Positions 1 through 11,540 of a stretch of 64,000 nt of DNA are shown here, in pieces. The position numbers and the translations under genes are program-made. Position 1 is the first letter of the stretch. Every line of letters starts with the position of its first letter. The notes beneath the pieces are model-generated. The model was not told the origin of the DNA and searched no databases. It saw only the letters and a list, made by a program, of their open reading frames with translations. The DNA comes from Takakia lepidozioides. Lineage: Eukaryota > Streptophyta > Takakiopsida > Takakiales > Takakiaceae. The stretch spans positions 60,094,042-60,158,041 of the forward strand of contig CM060734.1 of the NCBI GenBank assembly GCA_030704615.1. Reading direction: 5' to 3'.

Positions 1-1820
1 CAAAGCTTTACCTTACCTAACTATGGTAGGAAGCAAGAATGTATAAGCTAGGACCTGATGGAGTACTAAAACGATGCTTGTAGCACCATGAAGTAAATAA
101 AGTTTTGGAGGAAGATCATAAAGGAGTGGCTGGAGGTCATTTTGGAGAAGAGACTACCAGTAGGAAGATACTACTCGCAGGTTAGTGGTGGCCTACTTTG
201 TTCAAAGATGTACACGAGTATTGTCAGAGTTGTGATGAATGTCAGAGGCTAGGACCTTTGCAGAGATTTGGAAGGATGGCCTTGCATCCTACAATGCCTA
301 CGGAACCATTTCAGAAATGGGGACTAGACTTTGTTGGACCGATAAACCCACCAGCCAAGAATACACGGAACAGGTACATAATTACAGCCACTGATTATAC
401 TACGAAGTGGGTGGAAGCTAAAGCTTTGAGGGACAACACAGCCAAGTCCACAGCAAGGTTCCTGTACGAGAACATACTTACACGATTTGGCTGTCCCTTA
501 GAATTTATCAGTGATCAGGGAAGTCACTTCATGAATGAGACCATTGAGTTGTTGACTAAAGAGTTCATGATTGTACATAGAAAGAGTACAACATATTACC
601 CACAGGGTAATGGGCAGGCAGAGGCTACCAACAAAATACTATGTACTATCTTGGCTAAGATAGTCAATGCAAACAGAACTGATTGGGATACAAAGCTGCT
701 GACAGCTTTGTGGTCATACAGGACTTACTATAAAGTCAGCACTAAGTATACACCATTCCAATTAGTTTATGGAATGGAAGCCTTACTTCCAGTGGAATTC
801 CTGTTACCTACCATGAGAACGGAGTGGGGAAAAAGAATGGAATTGCAAGATTCCATTAAGGTCAGGAAACATGAATTATACCATGTGGAAGAAGTACGTG
901 CTGATGCAGCTGATAATATGACCAGAATTCAGATGAAGAGGAAGGAACAGTTTGATGAAGGCAAGTTAAAAACCTTTAAGACGGGAGATTTGGTTCTATG
1001 GTTGCAGAAAAAGGGAAAGATTAAAGCTTCTAAGCTTAAATCACCATGGAAATGACCGTATGTCATACAAAAGATGTATGATAACAACACCGCCATGTTA
1101 CAAACCATTAATAAAGAAATGCTGGGAAGAGTCAATGCCAATAAGTTGAAGGGGTACGGTGGTATCCATGACAAACCATTGCAGCATGATTTGCATGTTG
1201 AAACGCAAGAGCAGTCACGGGCTGCACCGGGGTTACAAACGGAGTATGGAGCACTTGTCGCTAGGCCAAGCACATATGATCAGGGCGGGCAAAACAAGCG
1301 TGACACAGCCTATCACAACCCATCAAGGCGAACCACAGCCTATCACAGCACATCACGACGTGACACAGCCTATCACAGCCAATCAAGGCAAAGCACAGCC
1401 TATCACAGCCCATCACGACGTGACACAGCCTATCACAGCCCAGCACGGCGCGACACAGCCTATCACAACCTACCACAGCGTGTCACAGCCTATCACTGCT
1501 TACCACAGCATATCACAGCCTATCACAGCTTACCACAGTGCATCACAGCCTATCACAGTGTACCCCAGTATGACACAGCCTGTCACAGCTCAACACAGCC
1601 TACTAGGGTTACACGATCCATAGAATCAGTGACAGGTGGACGCATAATAACTTCAGGAAAATGGCTGACGGAAGAAAAAACGGAAACTAGTTTAAAAATA
1701 GACACGTGGAGGTCAGGGCGCGACACACAGCTGAGAAGGAAATGCAAGACCAGGTGTCATAAAGAAAGAGGACAAGAACGGCCGTCAAAAGGGATGAAAG
1801 GCGGGCCCATTAATGAATAA
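1..1820 (+). pseudogene. Ty3/gypsy pol 3' part: integrase running into a decapeptide-repeat tail (family T, copy T1)
   Basis: This is the integrase end of an LTR-retrotransposon polyprotein, which inserts cDNA into host DNA. The zinc-finger region ends with CQSCDEC near base 225. The catalytic core shows D in GLDFVG (~330), D in SDQGSHF (~510) and E in NGQAEATN (~615), the D,D(35)E pattern. The residues resemble the plant Tat-type lineage. The frame is interrupted at three single codons: TAG at 183-185 (where WWP usually follows a Tyr), TGA at 1053-1055, and TAA at 1818-1820. Between them it stays open in one frame, through the integrase C-terminus (VNANKLKGYGG) and into a repeat of type DTAYHSPSRR. 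The 5' part of the element lies outside the window. It is almost certainly inactive. Confidence 0.85.
1290..1612 (+). repeat. 30-bp tandem repeat of the CACAGCC family, coding for a 10-residue repeat
   Basis: About ten units of roughly 30 bp, each with CACAGCCTATCACAG and a variable second half. The 30-bp period keeps the frame, so the integrase-linked ORF reads a decapeptide of type DTAYHSPSRR, drifting later to VTAYHSLPQ. The same repeat lies on the minus strand at 38640-38895 in copy T3. Shorter 10-bp versions lie inside the LTRs of the same family. Confidence 0.9.
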
Positions 1821-1874
1821 GGAAAAAGGGAAACGGAACGAACGGCAAGTACAGAAAAGCGAAATTCTTGTCAC

Positions 1875-2797
1875 ATGTGTGATCCTAGTGGACTATCCAG
1901 CAGGGAAAGTCCACTAATGAAAATAAAATCTAAAATCCAGTCACAGCGGAGACAGCCAATAGAAAACCAGAGAAAGGATCAAGAAAATGGAGGGAAATTG
2001 AGCGCAAGAGGCGGCGTCGTTCTGAGTAACGGGCGTCTCGACGGGACAGACCATCAATGCTATAGCTTGGAAACTATGGAGGAACTAACAGATTATACGC
2101 TCGCAATATTACTTACGCAGCATAGACACGAAAGAACAGAGCGGAGCTTTTCTCTTGAGCGATGCTTGCAAGCCCCGCAAGCCTACAAGAAATTACCCAT
2201 AGCCTTCTGTGGCAACCATACGTTTATGCTTTGTGCACTACAGGCATTTCTGCAGTTGTTACAGCCAAAACAGTTCTGTGAGTCTAAAATGAAGAGAGTG
2301 AGAGGAATGGAGGAAATCAGGGTGAAGAGCACCACAATTCTGCAGAAACAAACGATTGCTACCTCACAGGCGATACAGATACTGGAGGAGCTGAGATTGC
2401 AAGGATTGCAAAGCCTAGATTGGACATTACACCATAGACAGTACATGTTACAATTTTTGCAGAACTTTGAGCCAAAGACAGGAACAACAACGGTGAAGGG
2501 AGTTGAATTAATGATTACTCCCCTATACCTCCAGCAATTGTTTCGATTGCCAGCAGGTCAGGTGCATATGGAGGAACACAGGGCAAGACTGCAAATAGGG
2601 GACTTATTCCAAGAAGGGAGTTTCTTTAAACTCAGGGTTATGCTTGTACCAAGGCTGTGTACCCAGGGCTAAAAGAGGTAGGCCAGGTATTGAACGTTCT
2701 GATTGCCATGAAACAGAACCAACAGTATTTGAGTAGATCCTTCACGGAGGAAATACTCAAAGGCCTGAAGGGAGAAGAGGTACAATGGGCGGACATA
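1875..2797 (+). pseudogene. Accessory ORF of family T, 5' part (unknown function)
   Basis: An open frame from ATG at 1875 in the same frame as the upstream integrase (only TAA 1818-1820 between them). I recognise no domain. It is homologous along its length to the minus-strand ORF at 37002-38774: both carry LERCLQAPQAYKKLP and KGVEL(M/V)ITPLYLQQLF. A one-base deletion in the A run near 2628 shifts the frame, so the ORF ends at 2672. The correct continuation (YPGLKEVGQVLNVL) is read in another frame from 2657. Homology stops near 2797, where unrelated DNA begins. Confidence 0.7.
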
Positions 2798-3208
2798 GTC
2801 GTAGTCGTCGTCCCGGGCGTTGAAACGTGCCATGAATGCCCAATCGTCTTTTTGCTGGGCACCGCGTTTTTTTCCCGACAGGTAGAGACGTCACGGCGTT
2901 GGATTTCGGGTCGACCGTATGTTGGGGGACCAATTTGTGCAGTTTGACTGTGTCGTCGTCGACAGGGTTTTGAGCCCAAGTGATACATGAGGATTGGGCT
3001 AGGGTTAGGGATTGTGTAGACCGTCGGATTTTTGACGGCGTGGCATTCAATCGACGCCATCGAATCCCGAATGTAACCGTGTCGATTCGATACGGTTTTT
3101 GGACATGGTGTCGGCAGAGACGGTTGTGGTGCTCGATAAGGTGCAGCGGAGGGAGCAGGACCGCATCTGTTAGATCGCAAGAGCGGGCTGTGCGCGCTTC
3201 AGCAGACG

Positions 3209-3508
3209 ATGGCTCCGAGGGCGTTGACCAAAGCCGCGAATCTGAAGAGAAGCAGTAAGACCGTGAAAAAGACGGTGCAAGTCAAGCCGTCGCCGCTGCT
3301 GCTACGAAGCCAAAAGGCGGATCTTTACTTGCGCATGTCAGATGAGAAGTGGCTCAAACATCAAGGGTTACATGATTTTTTCGAAACGGTGAAGTGGACG
3401 GTAGGACCGGACGCCGAAGCGAAGGCGCTAGAGTTGCTCAACTCCTTCACCTTCTCGATTGTGTTTTTCTATACTTACCCCAGACTGGACTTGGAGGTAT
3501 ATTCTTAA
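3209..3508 (+). CDS. Hypothetical ORF, basic N-terminus, possible first exon
   Basis: A 99-residue ORF in a GC-rich stretch (2800-3480) whose base composition differs from the AT-rich DNA after 3500. The N-terminus is basic (KAANLKRSSKTVKK), then mixed (SDEKWLKHQGLHDFF). A GT in GGAGGTATATTC near 3495 could be a splice donor, so this may be exon 1. I do not recognise the family and see no continuation. The 2798-3208 stretch before it holds only short ORFs and a TTAGGG-like GGGTTAGGG near 3003. Confidence 0.3.
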   Translation: MAPRALTKAANLKRSSKTVKKTVQVKPSPLLLRSQKADLYLRMSDEKWLKHQGLHDFFETVKWTVGPDAEAKALELLNSFTFSIVFFYTYPRLDLEVYS

Positions 3509-3509
3509 A

Positions 3510-4073
3510 GGCTGTTAGTATTAACAAAAGAACACTCCAGTGTGCTTTCATCTTATATCCTGGCTCCTGGTGTAATGTACAGGCCCCAATTTTGAATTGC
3601 TAAAATGAACAAATGATGGACTACCTTTGAATATCTTTCCAGAAGGGGTAAAGAAAACTTCTTGTCCTTCTATGCTGCTGCTTCAGTCCAAGCAAAGAAA
3701 TTTGTCTGTAATGAGCAAGGTTGAAGTGAATGGTCGTACATATTCTGAAAATTTCTACACTTAACAATCATGGTTCTCTCCCGTGAAGTTTTCTTCACAA
3801 ATTTGAAATCTATACTACAATTGCTGATATGACCATAGTTTCTAGACCTGTTCAGAGAATGGGGTGGGATCCACCCAAAGCAAGCCCCCCACCGACAGCC
3901 CAACATTTCCAATCACAGAGATAACCCATTAAGGGGAGAGTAGGTGTGTACTACGAGGACCCTGCTCACCAACAAGTCTATGAGAAATTCTTCCATGTAA
4001 CTATGCATCATATGCAGCCCTGACCACAAATGACAGCCAAGACAACGGTGACTAAAAGAAGTTGAGTAGACAC
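3510..4073. other. No gene seen
   Basis: AT-rich DNA with only short shadow ORFs. It lies just beyond the last recognisable exon of the minus-strand primase fragment. I looked on the minus strand for the exons that should follow in that gene and found none. Confidence 0.5.
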
Positions 4074-6469
4074 CTGCATTCTCTTGGATGACAAACCCAA
4101 AAATGGACACCACGTCGACCCCTATAAACCCATAGTACGTGCTCAAATCCAAAGTCCTCTGCAATAACAAATGAACAAAAGCATATTGAAGCCATTCCTA
4201 ATATGTGCAGCCATGAGAAGCTTAGTTGCAGCTTCAAGACACAAGGGCTTAAGGAGAAGTGTGCTATTTGGAACCTCTAGAGGGCCAGGAACAAGTTTCA
4301 CTGTGAAACTTTTAATCACATGCATGCCTCAGCCACAATTACAAGCTCAACCAGAATCATCCCGTATCAGAACCTCCAAAAAACTATGTGAATGCATGGG
4401 GAAAAAGACCGTTCCTTGTCGAAAAGTATTGATTGCATAACATCATCAGCTACGATAGCATGCGAATAGCATGTACCTGCATATATGTACATTCAATGAA
4501 AGGGTGACAAGTCAATGCGCCAGAGCACAATCTATTATAAGACCTTGTGGGATCTTGACGAAGTAAACTAAGAGGGAAAAAAAGATTAGACCTCTGAGAG
4601 CAGTATCCATAACTTTGATGGCAATTGTCCTGAGAGGCCAACATTGCAGACATACATCTGCCCCGCTGCAACAATGGCGAATGTCATCATAGTCTGTCAT
4701 ATCCTGCCAGAACTACGACCCCTTCAGCACAGCTTTAAGACAACATGCCCTCTCAGACACGCAGCTACATTCTTCTGCTTTAATTCATTGAAAGGGCGGG
4801 GGCATCCCCCTGCATCACAAAGCCGATGTCTTGAATTTGTGCTTTAACTTTTTCTATCATATTTTGTCCCATGGGCTCTCTCTCTCACATGGGCCAAGGC
4901 AAACAACGTCTTATGAGTACATTCTCTCTCATGGGCAGCAGTTTTAGTTTTTTCATATGCTTTTTTGGTTGATATATTTGTGTCACATGCACATAGAACT
5001 TTCAGATCAGGGCCAGAAGCTCACAATGTAAAAAACAAGCTTTCTCTCCATAGGAGAGAAGACTCGGTCTGCTCCCATGCTTGAATTATGTTGTCTTCTT
5101 AATATGCTGCAGCACCACTACAGTCAATCGGTATGTAGCCATAAATTGAGATGTAGTGAAGAGACAAGTCATTATCCTCACTGCTCCATGTCTATAACGT
5201 AGACTTAAAAACCCAAGTTTATACCAAACAAATGACTTCATTTGTCCAATGGCTGTTCCTCTTGTAAAAGTTATTCACTCCAGGAAAAATAACTATGTAT
5301 TTGCTGACAGGTGCAGAAATTCAATGAAAGAATCAGGTAACCTTAAGTGGACTGCTATGTTCATGGTTTCCCACAACTGAAGTAGCCACTGCTCAGTGAT
5401 GGCTCCCCAAATACTACAGACTTGACGTAAGAATCTTACATCAACATTGTAAACGACCCCTATGTCAATCTTGTGAGCGCACTTGTCCCTTATGGCCACC
5501 TCCATCCCAACAGCATTGTGGAAGGACAAGTAACGCACATAGACATCATGCTCCAAGGTGAACGAGAACTCCCTCCTCCCGAAAAAGGAGGGGTCGCACC
5601 TTGGATGCTTTCCATCTGTAGACCCCACACATGCAAAATTGCAACCCATTCTCTCCTGAGGACAAGCCATCTCAAATCATTGCTTCAAGTGTAAACGGTT
5701 GCTAAAAGTCACAGCTCATAGTTAGAGCAGCAAAGAAGTGAAAGTGCGACTTGCAACAGCTACAATTCCCTTACTAAAGTCATCCGCTCCACTTCAAATT
5801 CCTATAGGTCTCCGTATATGTTTAAAAAAAAAACTTTGCTAAGTCCTAGGAAAGCTCAAAGAGCTTAAATACAAAAGAAAGCAGGGTACAAGACAGAATG
5901 CTGAACAAGGAGTCCAAACGCAGCTACTCTAAGGTGGTAAACAAACAAAGAGACATGACGAACTCCCGAGTTATTGACAAAGACCACATTGTTTGGGAAT
6001 TTACCTTGTCCATATGACAACCACTTGTGCATCTCTGTGTAAGGAAACAACTTTCATGGTAGCACATCAAACATATGAGCTCAATCTACGGGCCTGGAAT
6101 GCAAAGGTACGAAAACAAGCGATTCGCATCAACATCAACAATAACGTCTGAATGAGGTGGCAAAGAGACCTAGCAGCTCAAAATGGCAGACCGGGCAGAT
6201 CAGACGTATTGTGCGTGTACACGCGCTGAATTCATGTGGAGTCGACCGATGAGATTATGACCAGACAAACCAATATGGGAGAAGACATAAACTAGGTCCT
6301 GCAATCCACACTGTCAGACCATCCAAGACTTACCATAATAAAGCCGCAAATAGTCAGGGCTAAATCCTTCACACAGCTGGCGGGTTTCTACAGTGTCTTT
6401 ATTCGCATCATCGTTCTCGTCAAACTCCGCGCGGTCCTCATCCATGGGCTCCGGGGGTTGTTCTCCCAT
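4074..6469 (-). pseudogene. PRIM1: DNA primase small catalytic subunit, 5' gene fragment (five exons)
   Basis: Primase small subunit makes RNA primers with DNA polymerase alpha. Five exons read on the minus strand. Exon 1, 6334-6469, starts at ATG 6467-6469, ends LRLYYG and has a GTAAGT donor. Exon 2, about 6005-6053, reads KLFPYTEMHKWLSYGQ. Exon 3, 5440-5615, begins DGKHPRCDPSFFGRREF and ends KIDIGVVYNVD. Exon 4, 4592-4703, reads DMTDYDDIRHCCSGADVCLQ and onward. Exon 5, 4074-4158, reads [20 protein letters not shown] and onward. These match the order and conserved motifs of plant and animal primases, and phases agree for 2/3 and 4/5. Two defects: exon 1/2 phases do not agree with a normal AG acceptor, and the exon expected between 5440 and 4703 (ending ELVFDI) was not found. 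Nothing after exon 5 was found, so the C-terminal half is absent. I call it a gene fragment. Confidence 0.85.
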
Positions 6470-7541
6470 GGTCCTCGATTCAAGTGAACACAAATGACTC
6501 TAGAGATAAGGAAAATGAAGGTACATTTCAGCTACCGTCCAGTCCCTCACAGACTGGTGAACAATGTTGTGTATTCTGCGGCTACATTCACAGCAAACAA
6601 CAGACTAGATTTATAGAGACATTCTCAATATCCTCCTCGAAGCTCCACTGTAACACGCAATGGACCCTTTTCTCACAAGCGGACCAAGAAGAAAGGAAGA
6701 GCGCCAAGAGAGGATGAAAAAAGTGGGAAATGATTGCTGGCTGCATAGGCTTCCTTAGGGATGAGCTTCTATCATCCGTAGGGACACATCCATTCAGTTT
6801 TCATCCCCGTGAATCATCTATCTCCTCGGAGTGGGAGTCTCAATGGATGTATGAACCCAAGAACTTGGATGTATAATAAAGTTTTGCCCGTACTAGATGA
6901 ATGTATCTAGATTGGGGTGCCTCGTGAGGGTTCAGCTGATTCACGGTGCTCGGCCAGCTCCTGTGACATGGCCCAACTGCGATGCCATTTGCGGTTTTGC
7001 CACTCTTTTGCCAATTTGCATGCTGCACTGTCTTGCGAAAAGCTTAGGCTAAAGCAGAGCGGTTAGCTTAAATTAAACATGGCGCTTGGGGCTGGCTAAA
7101 CTTATCGTGGAGACTCATATTGCATCCGCGCTACTGCCTTTTGTGAACACTACGGGCGAGAGATGTGGATATGGAAGCGATGTTATACAGAGTTCTGGAT
7201 TAGCAACAACCGGTGCATGACCAAGAGAATAAGTGGAGCGTGTCAGTGGACTCGAAGAAGACAGAGAGACGCCATGGCCATATAGACTGATTTCTAGCTT
7301 AGTAACAAAAAGAGAATTATGTGGTGTAGATTGCAATAGCAGTGTGACTGGCCTTTGATTGAATGGACTCAGAGCAGAGACGAGCGAACGTGGCAACGGT
7401 GGAAGCGCGTGGCAACTGAGAGCTTTACAACCTCAGTGCTACTTGCTTTCTGGTTGATTCTACGGCTGTGGGCGATTTAGGGTTTCGGGGTTGACTTCAT
7501 CGGTTGCTCTCCCGGGGCCTGCATCAGTCAGCCTGGACAAC
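6470..7541. other. Intergenic region between divergent genes
   Basis: About 1.07 kb between the primase start (minus) and the first exon of the Crinkler-like gene (plus). It may hold promoters for both in the ancestral state, but I cannot identify a convincing core element. An open minus-strand stretch at 7115-7396 has no recognisable domain and I leave it out as a gene. Confidence 0.4.
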
Positions 7542-7743
7542 ATGGCGCAGGGTGGCTGGGTGGACAAACTCGGGACTCTGCCTGGACTTGCTGAGGAGGA
7601 AAGGGGCGTTATACTTTGGCGTCTTATGAGCTATGAGGATAAGGGTGGGAAACCAGAGCGCTACTTCCCCCCACGTTGGACAGATGTTGCGATTGTCGCA
7701 CTCCTGAAGCAGGCATTCCTACCAGCTCCTGTTCCTGCTCCTG
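7542..7743 (+). CDS. Candidate first exon of the Crinkler-like gene
   Basis: Starts at ATG 7542 (AACATGG context) and reads MAQGGWVDKLGTLPGLAEEE, then a basic stretch ending PAPVPAP before a good donor (CTG/GTATGT at 7744). A possible second small exon is 8664-8702 (TTTGCAG acceptor, GTAGAG donor). Joined by standard rules these enter 8839 in the wrong frame for the NTPase ORF, so either the gene model is incomplete or the gene is decayed. The exon's role is unknown. Similar proteins often have a variable N-terminal header domain. Confidence 0.4.
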
Positions 7744-8620
7744 GTATGTTTCACTCCCAGCTGCTTTATTGGATAGGTTTTGTAGACTCTTTGCCGCTTT
7801 ATTGGATAGATGTCTTTTTGCTCCATTCTTATTCACGGTTGTTTATTATTTGTATGTGGAATTCTGGTTGCCGACACACTCGTTTTGGAGTAAGGGTTTT
7901 CACAAGGATTATATGCATTGCACTGCTTCTTGGAAATGTCTGGCCGTGAACCTTTGTGGGCACTTTTCGTGCGAGGTCAGAGGGCAAGCCCTTCTGAATC
8001 TCTTGAAGCGCATTGGTCGGTCAGATTGCGGCAGATGATGGCAGGTTTAAAGTGTTGTGTGGCCTGAAACCCTAACTCTAAGCCATCATTTTGGTAGTTC
8101 ACTTGTGAGTGATTGCCGTCCTTGCATCCACTTCTATTTTTATTGTGAGGGAGAGGGAGTCTTCCTTTGTGTCTCTGGAGCTCTCTTGGATATTTTGCAT
8201 CCATAACCATAACCGAAACAGTTTTGGACGGGCTCAATGGCATCCCAAGAGTATGTACAGGGTTAGGGTTTCAAATCTTCATCTGATTTTTGTGACGTCT
8301 CTTGCTTCTTGGTTGAACGGTGTTGTGTCTGTCTTCGCAGCCTACTTTCTGTGTGGGATTGTTGGTTATGGAAACCATGGTTGTGGTTTAGGGTGTCAGA
8401 TAGTGCGTCAAGGAGGGAGTCTGGTGAGTGTAAGTTTGTAGGGTTTGCTACCAATGTGTGAAGAATGAGTTTCTGTTCCCTCTTCAGTACTTTGATGCAT
8501 GTGACCTGCGAATCAGTAGTGTTCTTCAAACCTTTACAATTTCTTGAGTACCATCTTCAGAGGATAGAAAGCTCTACAACAGCAGTTTCATCAGTAATTC
8601 CATGGTAAGAGTTTGGATGA

Positions 8621-10937
8621 ATGCAGATCTTTGGAAATTTGACAAAATCTGACATATTTGCAGGGGGAGAGAGATCTGCGAAGAGATTGAAAACCTTTTC
8701 AGGTAGAGCTACTCTGTTACTTGGCCTTCCCTTCCATGTTCCCCTTCTCTTTGCATTTTCTTTGGTCATAGGCTTTGTTGGTGTATCTTTTGTATTGTTC
8801 AATTATTTGCAAGATAGGATGCTCTTATTTTTCTTCAGATACATGGATCTGTCAGGAGTGACGGAAAGTGTGTGGGTTTTGCTTACAGAATCAGTGGAGG
8901 TGGTTATGCAAGAATGGAAATTGAAATTTCCTGAGTTTTTGGACACGTTCAAAAAGATGGGGTGCAAGTTGTCTATACAGAACGGTGTGCCACTCGACCA
9001 CCGTGGTTATCCAAGCATTTTACTGGATAAATTAACTGCTCGTTGGACTGAAGATGTTGGTGATTTGTGGGAACGAGCGAATGATTGCTCGACTGGTGTT
9101 GTGCCAGTTGTTGGAGTGAGTGGGAGTGGGAAAACTCGGTTTCTTTACGAGCTGATTGCAGAGAAGTGGGGTTTTTTTTGGACAGCTAAAACCAAAGGAA
9201 ACGGTGGGTCAGATGATGTCGCCTCTGTGAGTTCTCACGAGATAGAGGTCGATAAGGCAATGAATCACAGGAATGTGATGAAACGTATGAGGTGTGCCAT
9301 TCTTTCAAGGTTGTTAATCTTGGAATTTTGTCACCAAGAAATTCCTGATTTGAGTCCTCTGCAATGGCTCATGCTCCAGGTGCAATTCCGTGCTTTCCTT
9401 GGTGCAGATCGTAACGATCTATATGATGTGCTTACTCGGGAACTTTTTGATGTGGTTACTTCCCTGGAAGATTCAGAGGGGCTAAATGCTAGGATAAAAA
9501 AACTGTGGACGGATTTAGAGAGGAAGGTTGGCACTTTCACTGTAGTTCTGGATGAAGCGCAGGTGTTGGGAAGGACAAATGTAAATGACTACGAATCCCC
9601 CGAGACGAAAGAGCTAAGGTCCATTTTTTCTCCGTTGATCAAAGCCCTAGTGCGGCCATCTACATCGTTGCCAAAGCAGAAAGTATTTGTTGCTGGTACA
9701 GGTGTCAGCTTTTTGAAGCTGGAAGCGGACATAGGTTCGCTGATTGCAAAAGAAGGGGGTGGTGGCCCGGTTCAATTTTCTTCTGCTCCATTTTCTTCAT
9801 GGACAGATGTGCGTCAGGTTCTGAAATTCTGCAGTGAGTACCTGAAGCTAGAGGATGATCATATGGAGGACAATGCCCAGTATCTGCTGGAAAAGTTCAG
9901 AGGCCGTCGAAGGTGTTTGGTAAGTTGTGTCGAGCGCCTTCTGAAGAAGGCTGGAGGAAGATGGGATATAACCGTAGTAGACAACTATTTCAAGGAGATC
10001 ACAAGCGACACCAATGACAGCACTTCCATTTATTATGCTGTGAGCGCTCTGTGTGGAGCAAAAGGCACATTTGTCCTGAAAGGAAATCATTCAATGGTGC
10101 TTCCTTGGTGCAAAGAATAGGAACCTCCTTTGCCTATGCAGGGAGGGGAGAACATACCGTTTCAACGGACGGAGATATGACTTTGCTCGAGTGTGGCCTT
10201 GGACAGCTACACCATTCAACAGGTTCCCAATTCACTTTCTCTATAGTCGAACCGACAGTCCATCATAGCATCATGAACTACTTGACGAACAACCATTCAT
10301 TTGAGAAATCACTCAAAGACTACATGGTTAATTGCAAGGATGATCCCAGTGCAATGGGTAGGGCATGGGAGAAACTTTTCACAGTTCATGTGGCCAAGCT
10401 GTTTGACGGCACAAAATTGTTGGCCGATATGTGCTGTTTCAAGGATGCAACCCTGCCTCCAAAATTCGCAAGGGACAAGCCAACGATTACCGGTGAAGGT
10501 GAAGGAGTGTGGAGGGAGTCATATAGGATCCACACCGTAAGTAAATTTCTTGATGCTGAAGAGAAATCTCGTCCGCCATGCCTCATTTTTGACGACAGAT
10601 CTGGAGCTGATGTTCTTTTTGTTGTGAGACTTGGGAATTTGAAGATTCCCGTCTTCTGTCAACTGAAGCTGCGATCTGAGGTGCGGTGGGCTAGAGCAGT
10701 GGCAACTACAGATCCGGAACAGATGTACAAGAATAGTTCCGAGTCCAAAACGAGGGTGCTTGCCGCATGCAAAGATGGTTGCATCAGCTTGGTAGTTGCC
10801 TATCCTGCAAAGAAGCCAGCTAAACTCCAATCTGAATGCCAAGATAATCGTTTAATTGGCTATATTGGACAGGTAGAAGCGGAGGATTTGTTTGACCGTG
10901 TGTTATGTGATTTCTTACGTTCTATCAAGGAGTATTG
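8621..10937 (+). pseudogene. Crinkler-like protein: P-loop NTPase plus PD-(D/E)XK-type nuclease domain, frameshifted (copy 1)
   Basis: The frame is open from 8621. The first good ATG after the CTTCAG acceptor at 8838 is 8844. Walker A GVSGSGKTRFLYEL lies at ~9113-9153, Walker B FTVVLDEAQ at ~9537-9563. The C-terminal part has an acidic residue followed by QLK (DDRSGADVLF ... PVFCQLKLRSE, ~10590-10680), typical of restriction-like nuclease folds. This NTPase plus REase layout is that of the eukaryotic Crinkler/CRN-like family, thought to derive from mobile or conflict systems. At ~10080 one base is missing relative to copy 2 (AAAGGAAATC versus AAAGAAGAATC). This truncates the first ORF at 10120, and the rest is read in a second frame to 10937. 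Without this base loss the two ORFs would be one protein of about 700 residues. Confidence 0.8.
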
Positions 10938-11210
10938 AGAAGGTGAGATTCATTGGGATACTGGCTCTATTTTTTTGTGTTTGGTGACATTTCTATATTC
11001 TCTTGTTGCTGTCACACCTTTCCACGCTATAGAAGTATACTACTAAGTTAGACTGCTTCTGTATTCAACCATGGACCAACTTCAAGAACCTGTGAAAAAG
11101 GGACACAAATTAATGACAAGTATGTTTTCATGAACCAATCAATGAGTTCATCAGCTTTGTGTTACACTGCATGATACGATGGTGTGACATGTTTGCAGGA
11201 TATTCCAGAA
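9951..11210 (+). repeat. Segment duplicated at 39153-40440 (left copy)
   Basis: From CTGGAGGAAGATGGG to GCAGGATATTCCA the two segments are nearly identical by eye, with scattered substitutions, a one-base indel near 10080, a ~30-bp indel at the gene's stop codon and a small indel near 11028. It covers the last third of the Crinkler-like gene and about 270 bp of 3' flank. The stretch 10940-11540 holds no other gene that I can see. Confidence 0.9.
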
Positions 11211-11540
11211 TAATTTTGTTTCCAGGGGAGTCGGCAGGTCAATTGGTTCAACACCAAGGCGTGGTTGTGTGTTGTAGTGCACTGGGCATCAGGTGCCATT
11301 GAGAATTGAGATTAGGTGTGAATATTCTTGAAGTTGTGTTTTGGCTACACTTGGCGGTGAGTCAAGTGAACCAAATAGCGTTAAGATAGACTTCTACTAG
11401 GAGTTGTAGACCAGAGTTTTTCATATCATTGGAAGATGTGCAGGCACAGTATCAGATTCCTTAAGGTGGCTTCTCTGCAGTGATTTCCGCGATCACTTTT
11501 GATTTTTTGTGATTTACCATTTTGAAATTAAAAACCAACA

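Noticed and set aside
1261-1476. Minus-strand repeat ORF (MVGCDRLC type)
   Set aside because: Antisense reading of the CACAGCC repeat, open only because the unit length is a multiple of three.
1290-1612. Regular repeats that could be taken for a CRISPR array
   Set aside because: Units are contiguous 30-bp repeats without unique spacers, lie in a retrotransposon reading frame, and the genome is eukaryotic.
2183-2446. Minus-strand Cys-rich ORF (also 37762-37956)
   Set aside because: Antisense shadow of the family T accessory ORF, present in both copies only because the sense strand is conserved.
7115-7396. Minus-strand 93-residue ORF upstream of the Crinkler-like gene
   Set aside because: Ser/Leu-rich with no domain, no good context and no homologue that I recognise. 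Likely chance.
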